Source: Bifidobacterium pullorum DSM 20433 (GTDB taxonomy: Bacteria > Actinomycetota > Actinomycetes > Actinomycetales > Bifidobacteriaceae). From it: 64,000 nucleotides of DNA. The notes beneath the pieces are model-generated. The model did not search any database. It saw only the letters and a list, made by a program, of their open reading frames with translations, and was not told the DNA's origin. The stretch lies in the NCBI RefSeq assembly GCF_000771405.1, contig NZ_JDUI01000003.1, positions 140,971 to 204,970 of the forward strand, written 5' to 3'. Below, in pieces: positions 7,122 to 16,058 of the stretch (positions are counted from its first letter, which is position 1; each line of letters opens with the position of its first letter). A program made the translations under genes and the position numbers.

Positions 7122-8756
7122 ATGGCCTTCCCCCAATACCCCCTGGCCCCCGGCCGCGTGGCCATCCATGACCCGGCGATCGTGGAGGACCACGGCACGT
7201 ATTACATCTTCGGCACCCACCGCCGTTGCGCCCGCAGCACCGACATGGTGTACTGGGAACGGTTCGAGAACAATCTGAGCCGCGACCCCGAGTCCGTGCT
7301 CGGCGGCATCTGGGAGGCGTGGCCCAAGCAGCCGGAGAACCCGGACGTGCGCGGCAACACCTGGGCGCCGGACGTGATTTGGAACCCCGCGATGGGCAAG
7401 TGGTGCATGTACCTGTCCGTCAACGGCCACGAGTTCCGTTCGGTGATCGTGCTGCTGACCGCGGACCGGCTCGACGGCGACTGGACCTACGTGGGCCCGG
7501 TGGTCTACTCGGGGTTCGACGCCTCGAACGTGGGGAACACCGACGTGCCGCGCGTGCTCGGTGGTGACGCCGCCCGCGATCTGCCCGACCGGTACCTCTC
7601 GCTCAAGGACACCCGCATCAACGCCATCGACGCCGCGCCGATCCTGTGCGAGCACGGCGAGATGTGGATGAGCTTCGGCTCCTGGTTCGGCGGCATCTGG
7701 ATGTTCAAGCTGGATCCGGCCACCGGTCTGCGCGACTACGACGCCACCTATCCGTACGTCAAGGACGCCTCCGACCCGTACTACGGTGTGAAGGTGGCCG
7801 GCGGCTACTGGAACTCCGGCGAAGGCTCGTATTTCGTGCGCAAGAACGGCTGGTGGTACCTGTTCCTCTCCTACGGCTGGTTGGGCACGACCGGCGGCTA
7901 CCAGATCCGCATCTTCCGTTCGAAGCACCTGCTCGGCCCGTACGTGGACCAGAACGGGAATCCGGCGATCTCCGCCGGCGAGATCCCCGACAATCTGACG
8001 AAGGACACCGGCGTGCGCCTGACGTCCTCGGTGCTGTGGAGCGGCGGCCCGGCCACGCTTGACACGGTCGAGGTCTCGCAGGGACACAACTCGGTGCTGC
8101 ACCGCCGTAGCGACGGCCGGCTGTTCCTGACGTATCACACGCGGTTCATCGGGCGCGAGGGCGAGGATTACGAGACGCATATCCGCGAGCTGCTGCCGAC
8201 CGAGGACGGCTGGCTCGTGGCCGCGCCGTACGAGTACCGCGGGCAGGTGGCCATGCCGCCGCGCCCGGCCGCAGGAAGCGACGACGCCGCAGCATCCGAT
8301 TCCGTCGGCACCATGCCGTCGGCGGGCCCGGACGCCTCTACGCTTCCGGCGTATCTGGCGGGCGACTACGAGCTGGTCCGGCACGACCCGCACACGTTCT
8401 ACAACGGCGAGCGCGGCGCCGACGGCGAGTTCGTCGGCATCAACCGCCCGGAGACGATCACATTGCAGCCGGATGGCCGGGTGACCAGCGGCGGCGTGGT
8501 CTCGTTCTTCGACACCCCGGACGCGAATCTGCCGCGGTCGACGGACGGCCCGGCCGTGCGCGGCACCTGGCGGATGCTCGGCGCGGGCGGGGCGACCGGA
8601 GTGCGCTGCTGCGAGACGGACATGGCGATCACGCTCGACGGCGTGACCTACACCGGCGTGTTCGCCGAGCTGCCGCGTGAGACCGATGGACGCATGACGC
8701 TGACGTTCTCCGCGATCGGCGGCAACCGGACCATCTGGGGCGCGCGCCTGGCGTGA
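7122..8756 (+). CDS. Cytoplasmic GH43 arabinanase-like paralogue
   Basis: 544 residues, closely similar along its whole length to the preceding secreted protein but with no signal peptide: the protein opens directly with the first blade, where Asp17 in AIHDPAIV is the catalytic base. NAIDAAPI and NSGEGSYF carry the other two carboxylates. The C-terminal domain is present, with a Pro/Ala-rich linker of about 35 residues before it (about residues 380-415) that the secreted copy lacks. RBS AAGGAG is 6 nt before ATG 7122. The probable job is shortening imported arabino-oligosaccharides. The pair looks like a tandem duplication followed by relocation to the cytoplasm. Confidence 0.82.
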   Translation: MAFPQYPLAPGRVAIHDPAIVEDHGTYYIFGTHRRCARSTDMVYWERFENNLSRDPESVLGGIWEAWPKQPENPDVRGNTWAPDVIWNPAMGKWCMYLSVNGHEFRSVIVLLTADRLDGDWTYVGPVVYSGFDASNVGNTDVPRVLGGDAARDLPDRYLSLKDTRINAIDAAPILCEHGEMWMSFGSWFGGIWMFKLDPATGLRDYDATYPYVKDASDPYYGVKVAGGYWNSGEGSYFVRKNGWWYLFLSYGWLGTTGGYQIRIFRSKHLLGPYVDQNGNPAISAGEIPDNLTKDTGVRLTSSVLWSGGPATLDTVEVSQGHNSVLHRRSDGRLFLTYHTRFIGREGEDYETHIRELLPTEDGWLVAAPYEYRGQVAMPPRPAAGSDDAAASDSVGTMPSAGPDASTLPAYLAGDYELVRHDPHTFYNGERGADGEFVGINRPETITLQPDGRVTSGGVVSFFDTPDANLPRSTDGPAVRGTWRMLGAGGATGVRCCETDMAITLDGVTYTGVFAELPRETDGRMTLTFSAIGGNRTIWGARLA

Positions 8757-8780
8757 CGACGCCCCTCCCCTCCAACACCT

Positions 8781-8823
8781 GATGCGGATGCCTTCTTCTC
8801 GTCAAAGGCATCCGCATCGTTCT
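8781..8823. terminator. Bidirectional hairpin terminator
   Basis: GATGCGGATGCCTT (8781-8794) pairs with AAGGCATCCGCATC (8805-8818) across a 10-nt loop and is followed by GTTCT. It lies between convergent genes ending at 8756 (+) and 8825 (-) and can serve both. Confidence 0.75.
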
Positions 8824-8824
8824 A

Positions 8825-9724
8825 TCACGAGCGCAGACGGACGGCGGCGGCCATACCGCCGTCGCCGTATGTGGGCGAGGCCATGAAGGCGCGCGAATCC
8901 GGCTGATTCTCCAGCAACGCGGGGTGTTCGCGGACCGTGCGCTCCCACAGGTTGAGCCGGGCGATCGACGTGGCCTCGATGCCCAGGAGCGCATCCGTGA
9001 GATGGGCGGCGTATGCGGCATGGTGCTTGTCGATGAGATAGCGCATCGTTTCCAGACGCGTGGTCATGCTGGTGATGTTCGGGGTTGCCGGCGCGGTGCG
9101 GTATTCGATCAATGGCTCGGGGGCGATGGCGATGCGGGGCTCCTGTCCGGTCGCGGTTGTGTCCGCCGCCGTTGCCGCGGCTGTGAGCAACGACAGGCAG
9201 AAATCCCAGTCCTCGAATCCGGAGCGCATCGACTCGTCGTAGCCGCCGCATGTTTCCCAGACGGTTCGCCGGAACGTGAACGTCGCCGGGCAGGCGTTGC
9301 GCGGCAGGAAGTCGGCGATCGTGCCGCCGGTCGGTTTGACGACCGCGTCCAGCACACCGAAGGTCCGTAGCCAGCCGGATGCGGCGACGGCGGACGCGTC
9401 GCCGTCCAACAGGCCGACCGTCGTCGCCAGGAATGTCGGCAGCAGCCGGTCGTCGCCGTCCAGCACGGTCACGCAGTCGGTCCGCGCCGCTCGGATGCCG
9501 ACGTTGCGCGCGGCGGACGGTCCGGCGTTCCCCTGCCGGACGACGGTGATGTCGTCCGCTTGTTCCAGTTCGTCCAGCACTTGTACGGATGCCAGATCCG
9601 TCGACCCGTCATCCACCACGATGATCGCATCCGGACGCAGCGTCTGCCGCCGGACCGAATCGACGGCCTCACGAATCATCTCGTTCTGGTTGTAGCTGGT
9701 GATGACCACACTGACATTGCCCAT
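8825..9724 (-). CDS. Glycosyltransferase family 2
   Basis: 299 residues with a GT-A fold. The N-terminal nucleotide-sugar binding region shows SVVITSYNQ, then VVDDGSTD at about 38-45 and VLDGDDRL, which holds the metal-binding Asp motif. GFEDWDFCL is the usual acceptor-side acidic block. It would transfer a sugar from an activated donor, probably to a cell-surface glycan; donor and acceptor cannot be told. Three in-frame ATGs exist close together (9724, 9733, 9745). 9724 gives the family's normal N-terminus, but the ribosome site is not decisive. It stands alone. Confidence 0.8.
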   Translation of the reverse strand: MGNVSVVITSYNQNEMIREAVDSVRRQTLRPDAIIVVDDGSTDLASVQVLDELEQADDITVVRQGNAGPSAARNVGIRAARTDCVTVLDGDDRLLPTFLATTVGLLDGDASAVAASGWLRTFGVLDAVVKPTGGTIADFLPRNACPATFTFRRTVWETCGGYDESMRSGFEDWDFCLSLLTAAATAADTTATGQEPRIAIAPEPLIEYRTAPATPNITSMTTRLETMRYLIDKHHAAYAAHLTDALLGIEATSIARLNLWERTVREHPALLENQPDSRAFMASPTYGDGGMAAAVRLRS

Positions 9725-9807
9725 GCCCACCATTATCCCCCGCATTTGTTCCCGATTATGCCCGTCGTCGTTCCGGTTTTCAGGCATAGCGAGCAGATGA
9801 ACGAGGC

Positions 9808-9846
9808 GCTCTGCTTTAGTTGCTGATCCGCAACTAAAAGCAGAGC
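9808..9846. other. Imperfect hairpin in intergenic gap
   Basis: GCTCTGCTTTAGTTGC pairs with GCAACTAAAAGCAGAGC around a 6-nt loop with one bulged base. It lies about 85 bp upstream of the glycosyltransferase start. It could be a leader structure or a terminator remnant. The rest of 9725-9976 shows no gene. Confidence 0.4.
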
Positions 9847-9976
9847 ACAAAACACACGACAAACTCGGCCGACGGGCAACAACACCGCGCCAGTACACCC
9901 GAGTTCGCAACTCGCAGTCGAGAAACCGGAACATACGAGGACTCTCAACGCATCATTGCATCTGACGATTCGGAAG

Positions 9977-10040
9977 CTTACCACTTAACTTACCACTTAC
10001 TTACCACATCTGGTAAGTAAGTGGTAAGTTAAGTGGTAAG
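9977..10040. repeat. Perfect 30-bp-arm palindrome built from CTTACCACTTA repeats (upstream flank of AlbA_2 gene A)
   Basis: The left arm 9977-10006 and right arm 10011-10040 are perfect reverse complements around the 4-nt centre CATC. Each arm consists of three direct units beginning CTTACC at 9977, 9989 and 10000, so the spacing is 12 and 11 bp, close to one helical turn. It ends 38 bp before the start codon at 10079. A related cluster in opposite orientation (centre GATG) follows the gene at 11569-11620. Confidence 0.9.
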
Positions 10041-10078
10041 TTGAAACACCAAGAGGCAACGAACACGGAGCAGACAAC

Positions 10079-11551
10079 ATGGGCACCGAGGATCTTGAAC
10101 AACTCATCGCACATATGAGACAGATCGGCAACGACACCCAAACGTGTGAAGTCAAGGAAGCGTCGTCCAAACTTCCGGAGTCCGTCGTCGAGACCTTGTC
10201 CGCATTCTCCAACGGCACCGGCGGTACACTGATTCTGGGCTTGTCGGAGAAGAACGGCTTTACGCCGGTCAGCAACTTCAACGCCACCGCCATGCAGGAA
10301 TCGCTGGCTGCGGCCTGCGCCAAGATGACGCCTCCGGTTCGGCCCATCACCGAAATCCTGCTCTTCGAGGGCATCAATCTCCTGGTTGCCGAGATACCGG
10401 CCATGTCCAAGAAAGACAAACCCTGCTACGTGACCACACGCGGGCGGTATCAAGGCTCATACATCCGCACGGGAGACGGCGACCGCAAACTCACCCAGTA
10501 TGAAATCGACCGCCTTATCGAGGAACACACCCAGCCGACCTATGACGACGAAATCGTTACAGGCGCCACGCTCGACGACCTCGACAGGGATCTGGTATCC
10601 GCGTTCATCGCGCGGCAACGCGCATTGCACCCACGGGTGTTCGCGTCGAGGGACGATGAAACCATCCTTACCAGCATGCACGTTGTGCACCGCGACGGCG
10701 ACATGCTCCGCCCTACTCTCGGCGGACTGATGTCGCTGGGCATATTCCCCCAACAATTCTTCCCACGCCTGAACGTGACCTTCACCGTGTTCCCCGGCAC
10801 CACCAAGGCGGAAACCACGTCCGACGGCAGACGATTCCTCGACGCACAGACCTTGGTGGGCCCCATTCCCCTCATGATTGACGATGCCGTGAATGCAGTG
10901 GTCAAGAACATGCGCACCGGTGCCATCATCGACGGAGCATTCCGCAAGGATGTGCCCGATTATCCGGATAAAGCGGTCAGAGAGGCCATAGCCAACGCTC
11001 TTATGCACCGCGACTACTCCCCCGATGCACGCGGTTCGCAGGTGCAGGTGAATATGTATCTCGACCGTCTGGAAATCCTCAATCCGGGAGGACTGTTCGG
11101 CAATGTGACCATAGAGACTCTGGGGCATGCCGGCATTTCCGCCTCGCGCAACCAGTTCCTTTCCAACATATTGGAGACCACCCCGTACCCCGGGGGCGGG
11201 TACGTGGTGGAGAACCGTGGGACAGGCTATCAGGTAATCGAAGATGAGCTGCAGGAAGCCCTCATGCCGCCGCCCGAACCGTCGAATACGCTGACGTATT
11301 TCTCGTTGACGTTCGCCAAACGTCGCGTCAGCGAAAGCGAACGCCGAGTCATCGCCTCGGACGATGTCGAAACGGCCATCATCGCATTGCTGCACGAGCA
11401 AAGTTCGGCAAGCACCCGCGAGCTCGTGGAGCTTTCAGGACTCTCACGGTCGGCCATTGTCAATCATCTCAATCGCCTTATCAAGGCCGACGTCATCGAG
11501 CCGACACACATCGCGCGAAGCCCCAAACAACGCTACCGACTCAAGCGATAG
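10079..11551 (+). CDS. AlbA_2 (Schlafen-type) domain / ATP-binding / winged-helix protein, cassette A
   Basis: 490 residues. An N-terminal AlbA_2 domain occupies about 20-130 (CEVKEASSKLPESV, then SNGTGGTLILGLSE). The middle region resembles the GHKL-like ATP-binding part of RecG-like putative regulators (REAIANALMHRDYS near 300, then DRLEILNPGGL). A C-terminal winged helix-turn-helix spans about 425-490 (TRELVELSGLSRSAIVNHLNRL). The family is widespread and poorly understood; it is annotated as a transcriptional regulator or putative DNA-binding protein. Here the gene is alone and is bracketed by the same palindromic repeat cluster on both sides, so binding to its own flanks is the simplest inference. 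Start ATG 10079 has GGAG about 8 nt upstream. It is less GC-rich than its neighbours by eye. Confidence 0.85.
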   Translation: MGTEDLEQLIAHMRQIGNDTQTCEVKEASSKLPESVVETLSAFSNGTGGTLILGLSEKNGFTPVSNFNATAMQESLAAACAKMTPPVRPITEILLFEGINLLVAEIPAMSKKDKPCYVTTRGRYQGSYIRTGDGDRKLTQYEIDRLIEEHTQPTYDDEIVTGATLDDLDRDLVSAFIARQRALHPRVFASRDDETILTSMHVVHRDGDMLRPTLGGLMSLGIFPQQFFPRLNVTFTVFPGTTKAETTSDGRRFLDAQTLVGPIPLMIDDAVNAVVKNMRTGAIIDGAFRKDVPDYPDKAVREAIANALMHRDYSPDARGSQVQVNMYLDRLEILNPGGLFGNVTIETLGHAGISASRNQFLSNILETTPYPGGGYVVENRGTGYQVIEDELQEALMPPPEPSNTLTYFSLTFAKRRVSESERRVIASDDVETAIIALLHEQSSASTRELVELSGLSRSAIVNHLNRLIKADVIEPTHIARSPKQRYRLKR

Positions 11552-11568
11552 CCCGTTGCACGTGGCAA

Positions 11569-11620
11569 CTTACCACTTGACTTACCACTTACTTACCAGA
11601 TGTGGTAAGTAAGTGGTAAG
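11569..11620. repeat. Inverted copy of the CTTACC palindrome cluster (downstream flank of AlbA_2 gene A)
   Basis: CTTACCACTTACTTACCA (11581-11598) pairs with TGGTAAGTAAGTGGTAAG (11603-11620) around GATG. An extra unpaired unit, CTTACCACTTGA, lies at 11569-11580. The centre GATG is the reverse complement of the upstream CATC, so this copy is oriented opposite to 9977-10040. It starts 17 bp after the stop and could also terminate transcription. Confidence 0.9.
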
Positions 11621-11700
11621 TATGTGCGAAGCCGGCATTGGCGGATCATCACGATCGCGCCTGTTACCGTTCCCCGGTTTTCAGACAGGGACATAACGAA

Positions 11701-11731
11701 GGGTCCCGCAGCCATTGGAGCTGCGGGACCC
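11701..11731 (-). terminator. leuA terminator
   Basis: GGGTCCCGCAGC and GCTGCGGGACCC form a perfect 12-bp stem with a 7-nt loop, 50 bp past the leuA stop. On the minus strand it is followed by TTCGTTATG, a weak U-tract. Confidence 0.7.
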
Positions 11732-11780
11732 TTCAGGAGTCTTGGCGCGCCGCCGTTGACGGCGGCACGTACGGAACCGC

Positions 11781-13691
11781 TCAGCGCATCGAACGGTTGA
11801 TGGCGGAGATGATGGCCTTCAGCGAGCTGGTGATGATCGAGGAATCGATGCCGACGCCCCAGATCACCGTGGTGTCCGCCTCATCGCCGATTTCGCACTC
11901 CACGTAGGAGGCGGCCATGGCGTCGGTGCTAGCGGTCATCGTATGCTCCACGTAGTCCATCACCGACACGTTGATGTCGATGGCGGCAATCGCGTTGATG
12001 AACGCGGCGATCGGGCCGTTGCCCACGCCCATCAGCTCGCGCTCGACCGGCTCATCCACGCCCACGTTCACGCCGCGGTCGAGCAGCCTGGCCTTGAGCA
12101 CGGTGTCGGAGCCATCCTCACCGGAGGAGACCTGCACCTTGAGCAGCTTCAGGCGGCCCCACTGTTCAAGCGTCTCGTCATGGCTGTCGCCCACGATCGC
12201 GCCGGCGGCCGTGGCACCCGTCTCCTCGACCGGCAGGTACTCGTCCTTGAACAGACGCCAGATATCCGCGTCCTTGACTTCCTTCTTGGTCTCGTCCGCA
12301 TACTTCTGCACGATCTTGTCGAACTCCACCTGCAGACGCTTGGGCAGGTCGAGGTTGTGGTTCGTCTTGAGCAGGTAGGCCATGCCGCCCTTGCCGGACT
12401 GGGAGTTCACGCGGATGATCGCCTCGTAGCTGCCGCCGACGTCCTTCGGGTCGATCGGCAGGTACGGCACGAGCCACACGAAGTTCTCCAGGTTGGCGCC
12501 GGCCATGTCGGCCGCCATCTGACGGGCCTCCAAGCCCTTCTTGATCGCATCCTGGTGCGAACCGGAGAACGCGGTGAACACGAAGCTGCCCGCGTACGGG
12601 TGACGCTCGGAGATCTTGATCTGGTTGCAGTACTCGACCGTCTTGCGGATCTCAGGCACGTTCGAATAGTCGATCTGCGGGTCGATGCCCTGGGTCAGCA
12701 TGTTCAGACCCAGCGTGACCAGATCCACGTTGCCGGTGCGCTCGCCGTTGCCGAGCAGGCAGCCCTCGATGCGGTCCGCGCCTGCCAGGATGCCCAGCTC
12801 GGCGGCCGCCACGGCCATGCCCTCATCGTTGTGCGGGTGCAGCGAAAGCACCACCGAATCGCGGTCCTGCAGATGGTTCGAGACGTACTCGACCTCATCG
12901 GCGAACACGTTCGGCGTGGTCATCTCCACCGTGGCCGGCAGGTTGATGATCATCTTGTGCTCGGGCGTCGGCTTGATCACGTCGATCACCGCATTGCACA
13001 CCTCGACCGCATAGTCCGGTTCGGTGCCGGTGAACGATTCGGGGCTGTACTCGTAGTACAACTCGGTCTCGCCGGCCTCGCCCTCCAGCTCCTTGCACAG
13101 CTCGGCCGCGTCGGTAGCGAGCTTCTTGATGCCGGCGCGATCCTTGCGGAACACCACCTCGCGCTGCAGCACGGACACCGAGTTGTAGAAGTGCACCACC
13201 GCGCGCTTGGCGCCGCGCAGGCATTCGTAGGTCTTGCGGATCAGGTGCTCGCGCGCCTGGGTGAGCACCACGATCGTGACGTCGTCCGGGATGAGTTCAC
13301 GTTCGATGAGCAGTCGGATGAAGTCGTAATCGGTTTCGGAGGCCGAGGGGAAGCCCACCTCGATCTCCTTGAAACCCATCGAGATCAGCATGTTCCAGAA
13401 GCGCAGCTTACGCTCCGAATCCATCGGGTTGACCAGCGCCTGATTGCCGTCGCGCAGATCCACCGAGCACCAGCGCGGCGCGCGCTGCAGACGCTTGCCC
13501 GGCCACGTGCGCTCCGGATAGTCGAACGGCACCTGCTTGTCATACGCCACGTACTTGTTGTACGGCATCTTGCTCGGCTTCTGGGGTTCGCCGATGAAAC
13601 GCGCCGGAGGCAGCAGCGGGTCGTTGTTCCCTCCGTTGGATGCGGCGGCCACCGCCGCAAGATCGAATACCGATGATTGATCCTGACCCAT
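11781..13691 (-). CDS. leuA: 2-isopropylmalate synthase
   Basis: 636 residues, the long actinobacterial LeuA. It condenses acetyl-CoA with 2-oxoisovalerate in the first committed step of leucine synthesis. The TIM-barrel active site is clear: CSVDLRDGNQAL with the catalytic Arg and metal-binding Asp, EVGFPSASETDYDF, and the metal motif SLHPHNDEGMAV. The C-terminal LeuA dimer domain, the site of leucine feedback, occupies about the last 130 residues (RGVNVGVDEPVERELMGVG, then YVEHTM). The start at 13691 is preceded by GGAGGAGAG; an upstream ATG at 13757 is not. It is monocistronic and divergent from the phosphoesterase gene. Confidence 0.96.
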   Translation of the reverse strand: MGQDQSSVFDLAAVAAASNGGNNDPLLPPARFIGEPQKPSKMPYNKYVAYDKQVPFDYPERTWPGKRLQRAPRWCSVDLRDGNQALVNPMDSERKLRFWNMLISMGFKEIEVGFPSASETDYDFIRLLIERELIPDDVTIVVLTQAREHLIRKTYECLRGAKRAVVHFYNSVSVLQREVVFRKDRAGIKKLATDAAELCKELEGEAGETELYYEYSPESFTGTEPDYAVEVCNAVIDVIKPTPEHKMIINLPATVEMTTPNVFADEVEYVSNHLQDRDSVVLSLHPHNDEGMAVAAAELGILAGADRIEGCLLGNGERTGNVDLVTLGLNMLTQGIDPQIDYSNVPEIRKTVEYCNQIKISERHPYAGSFVFTAFSGSHQDAIKKGLEARQMAADMAGANLENFVWLVPYLPIDPKDVGGSYEAIIRVNSQSGKGGMAYLLKTNHNLDLPKRLQVEFDKIVQKYADETKKEVKDADIWRLFKDEYLPVEETGATAAGAIVGDSHDETLEQWGRLKLLKVQVSSGEDGSDTVLKARLLDRGVNVGVDEPVERELMGVGNGPIAAFINAIAAIDINVSVMDYVEHTMTASTDAMAASYVECEIGDEADTTVIWGVGIDSSIITSSLKAIISAINRSMR

Positions 13692-13852
13692 CTCTCCTCC
13701 TTTGCTTGGTAGCGCCGCCCTCATGGCGGACCGTCGTATGGGTTTTCGCCGCCCCAACGCACGTTAGGGCATACGTATACATCAGTGTAGTCACCGATAT
13801 TCGACGACACTTGAAAGGTCCGTGTTTCGGTCACTACGGATACAGTGGAACT

Positions 13853-15298
13853 ATGACGCTGCGATTCAATGAGGACGGCACGTTCCGCGTGCTGCAGATG
13901 GCCGACATCCAAGACAAGCCCGAGGTCAATCAGGACACGATCCGGCTCATCGAAGCCGCCATCCGCGAGTCCAAGCCTGATCTGGTAGTGCTCACCGGCG
14001 ACCAGATCCGCGGCTACGACCCGGCATACATCAGCACGTTCCTGCGCCGCCGCGGCGAACAACCGGGGGCGCGCGTACGGCTCATCACCGAAATCGAAGC
14101 GAAGCTCTACGGTGTCAAACGGCAGTATCCCAAAGCCGACGAGTTGGCCGACCGCCTGGCCGACCGCCTGGAGGAGCATGGCCATACCCCGCCCGCGCTG
14201 CTCACCGAAACCGAACCGCCGAGCATCGACGCCCTCATGGACGAGACGGCCGGCAAGGTGCGCCAGACCCTCGAGGCCTTCCTTCGGCCGATCGTGGATG
14301 CGGGCGTACCATTCGCCGTGACCTATGGCAACCATGATTTCCAGTGCGGCATCCTGGTGGACGCCCAGGATGACATGTACCGGGAGTTCCCCGGCTGCAT
14401 GAATCCCGACACGCGGGCGACGCCGGACGCGCTGGCAGTGGAGCCGGGCACGTTCGCCTTGCCGATCGAGGCATCGGACGGCTCGGGGCGTGCCGCCATG
14501 GCGGTCATGATGGTCAACTCAGGCGATTATGCCGGCACCCCCGAGGAAAACGACGCCGAATACCCGGCATACGCCGCCAACTCGCGCGGCCTGGATCTTG
14601 CCGACGCAGACGGCTATGGCACGCCCTCCCCCGAAGCGATCGCATGGCTGGGCGGCGTGCAGCAGGAGCTTGCCGCACGCAACGGCGACGGCAGACCGGT
14701 ACCGGCGATCGCGTTCCAACACATCCCACCGCAGGAGTTCTACGACTGCCTTACCGAAGTGCCGGCGTGGACGCCCAACGCCGTGGAGGGCGCCCGCACG
14801 CACGCCGGACGCTGCTACGTGCTCAACGAATCGCTCTGCCGTGCCGGCTCCTACCTGGGAGAGGCCATTGCCTGCCCGGACGACAACGTGGGGCAGGTTG
14901 AGACGATGTGCGACGCAGGCGGCTACTTTGCCCTGTTCTGCGGTCACGACCACAAGAACGCGTTCGTCGGACACGTCCACGGCATGGATCTGGGGTACGC
15001 GCCGACCTGCGGATTTGAAAGTTACGGTCCCAAATCACGACTGCGCGGGGTGCGGCTGTTCGAGTTCCACGAGTCCGATCCGTCCGCATACGAGACGCGG
15101 ATGCTGACCTGGGGCGATCTGATCGGCAGGTATTCCCGCAACGAGGTGCGCGTGTTCTTCGAGGATCATTGCGTGACCGATGCCATCGGCATCCGCAACG
15201 AGCTGCGACGTCCGATGGTGCTCGCCACGCTGGCGGGGCTTGCGACTGCCGCGATAGCCGGAATCACCGCCCTGATTCGCCGGATGGCACGGCGCTAG
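13853..15298 (+). CDS. Metallophosphoesterase with a C-terminal membrane anchor
   Basis: 481 residues of the calcineurin-like phosphoesterase superfamily. Metal-binding motifs appear in order: MADIQD (with Gln where many members have His), VLTGDQIRG, YGNHDF and FCGHDHKN. A hydrophobic segment at about 459-478 followed by RRMARR looks like a C-terminal membrane anchor. Insertions between the motifs are long, as in the fungal DCR2-like branch. The substrate is unknown; a phosphomonoester or phosphodiester outside core metabolism is plausible. The start at 13853 has no good ribosome site; TACAGT ends 6 nt before it, so a leaderless transcript is possible. It is divergent from leuA with about 160 bp between them. 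Confidence 0.8.
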   Translation: MTLRFNEDGTFRVLQMADIQDKPEVNQDTIRLIEAAIRESKPDLVVLTGDQIRGYDPAYISTFLRRRGEQPGARVRLITEIEAKLYGVKRQYPKADELADRLADRLEEHGHTPPALLTETEPPSIDALMDETAGKVRQTLEAFLRPIVDAGVPFAVTYGNHDFQCGILVDAQDDMYREFPGCMNPDTRATPDALAVEPGTFALPIEASDGSGRAAMAVMMVNSGDYAGTPEENDAEYPAYAANSRGLDLADADGYGTPSPEAIAWLGGVQQELAARNGDGRPVPAIAFQHIPPQEFYDCLTEVPAWTPNAVEGARTHAGRCYVLNESLCRAGSYLGEAIACPDDNVGQVETMCDAGGYFALFCGHDHKNAFVGHVHGMDLGYAPTCGFESYGPKSRLRGVRLFEFHESDPSAYETRMLTWGDLIGRYSRNEVRVFFEDHCVTDAIGIRNELRRPMVLATLAGLATAAIAGITALIRRMARR

Positions 15299-15319
15299 CC
15301 CGCCGAAGGGCGGTCGGGT

Positions 15320-15940
15320 TCACGGGAAGAGGCTGACGCCGCGGCGGGCCACGCAGTAGGCGTTGCCCAGCCAGGTGTGGCGGGAGTTGGGCCAGACCGC
15401 ACCCAGACGAGGGGCGTTCTGGCTCATCCAGATGCTGGGCACGCGTCCGTCCGCGCTGCGGGAGCCGAGCAGGTTGAACCCGTTCTTCTCCAGCAGCCAT
15501 TCGGGATGCTGGGTGGCGATGGCGAGCCCCTCCTCCAGCGTGAGCGGCAGCCGCTCGTCGGAGTCGATGAGTTTGCGCGCCACATCCGGCTCGCGGTTCA
15601 CGTAGCAGGTGCCGGTATGCGGATCGACGACCAGGTAGAACGGTCCTTCGGGCGGGGTGAACCCGTCCTGCGGCAGGAAGCTGGCGATGTCGCGCGGCGG
15701 CATGGTGGTGAACCCGGCCATGCGGTTGATGCTTGTTCGCGCGATCAGCGATTCCGGCGACACCAGCTCGCGTGTGGGGACGAGCAGGATGTTGCGGCCC
15801 AGGTCGCTGTGTTCGAGCGCCGCGATCAGGGGACGGGCGAGCGCGCGGAACGCGGCCTCGCTCATATCGGCCACGTCCGGGTATCCCAACGCCACGATCC
15901 GGTCGAGCTGCCTCGACGCCTCTTCCGATGCCTTCGACAT
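15320..15940 (-). CDS. DUF5701-like protein of unknown function
   Basis: 206 residues, soluble, with no signal peptide. The sequence contains LLVPTRELVSPESLIARTSINRMAG and ends FLLGSRSADGRVPSIWMSQNAP-type motifs that I associate with a conserved actinobacterial family of unknown function. Start ATG 15940 gives a family-like N-terminus, but GGAGG lies only one base before it. An upstream ATG at 16189 would overlap the asd promoter and add an unlikely extension. It is convergent with the phosphoesterase gene and divergent from asd. Confidence 0.65.
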   Translation of the reverse strand: MSKASEEASRQLDRIVALGYPDVADMSEAAFRALARPLIAALEHSDLGRNILLVPTRELVSPESLIARTSINRMAGFTTMPPRDIASFLPQDGFTPPEGPFYLVVDPHTGTCYVNREPDVARKLIDSDERLPLTLEEGLAIATQHPEWLLEKNGFNLLGSRSADGRVPSIWMSQNAPRLGAVWPNSRHTWLGNAYCVARRGVSLFP

Positions 15941-16058
15941 GCCTCCAGTATTCCACAACGCCGCACCTGCGGCCAGCATGTGGAAGCGGCGGAAAGCGAA
16001 GTTCCCGCTGTCCCCTACAATGAGGGGCACGTCATCCCCATGATTCCAGAGGTGAGAT

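Noticed and set aside
11668..11690. Target-site duplication around AlbA_2 cassette A (GGTTTTCAG also near 9775)
   Set aside because: The shared stretch is only about nine bases and does not abut the inverted repeats, so it gives no support for an insertion event.
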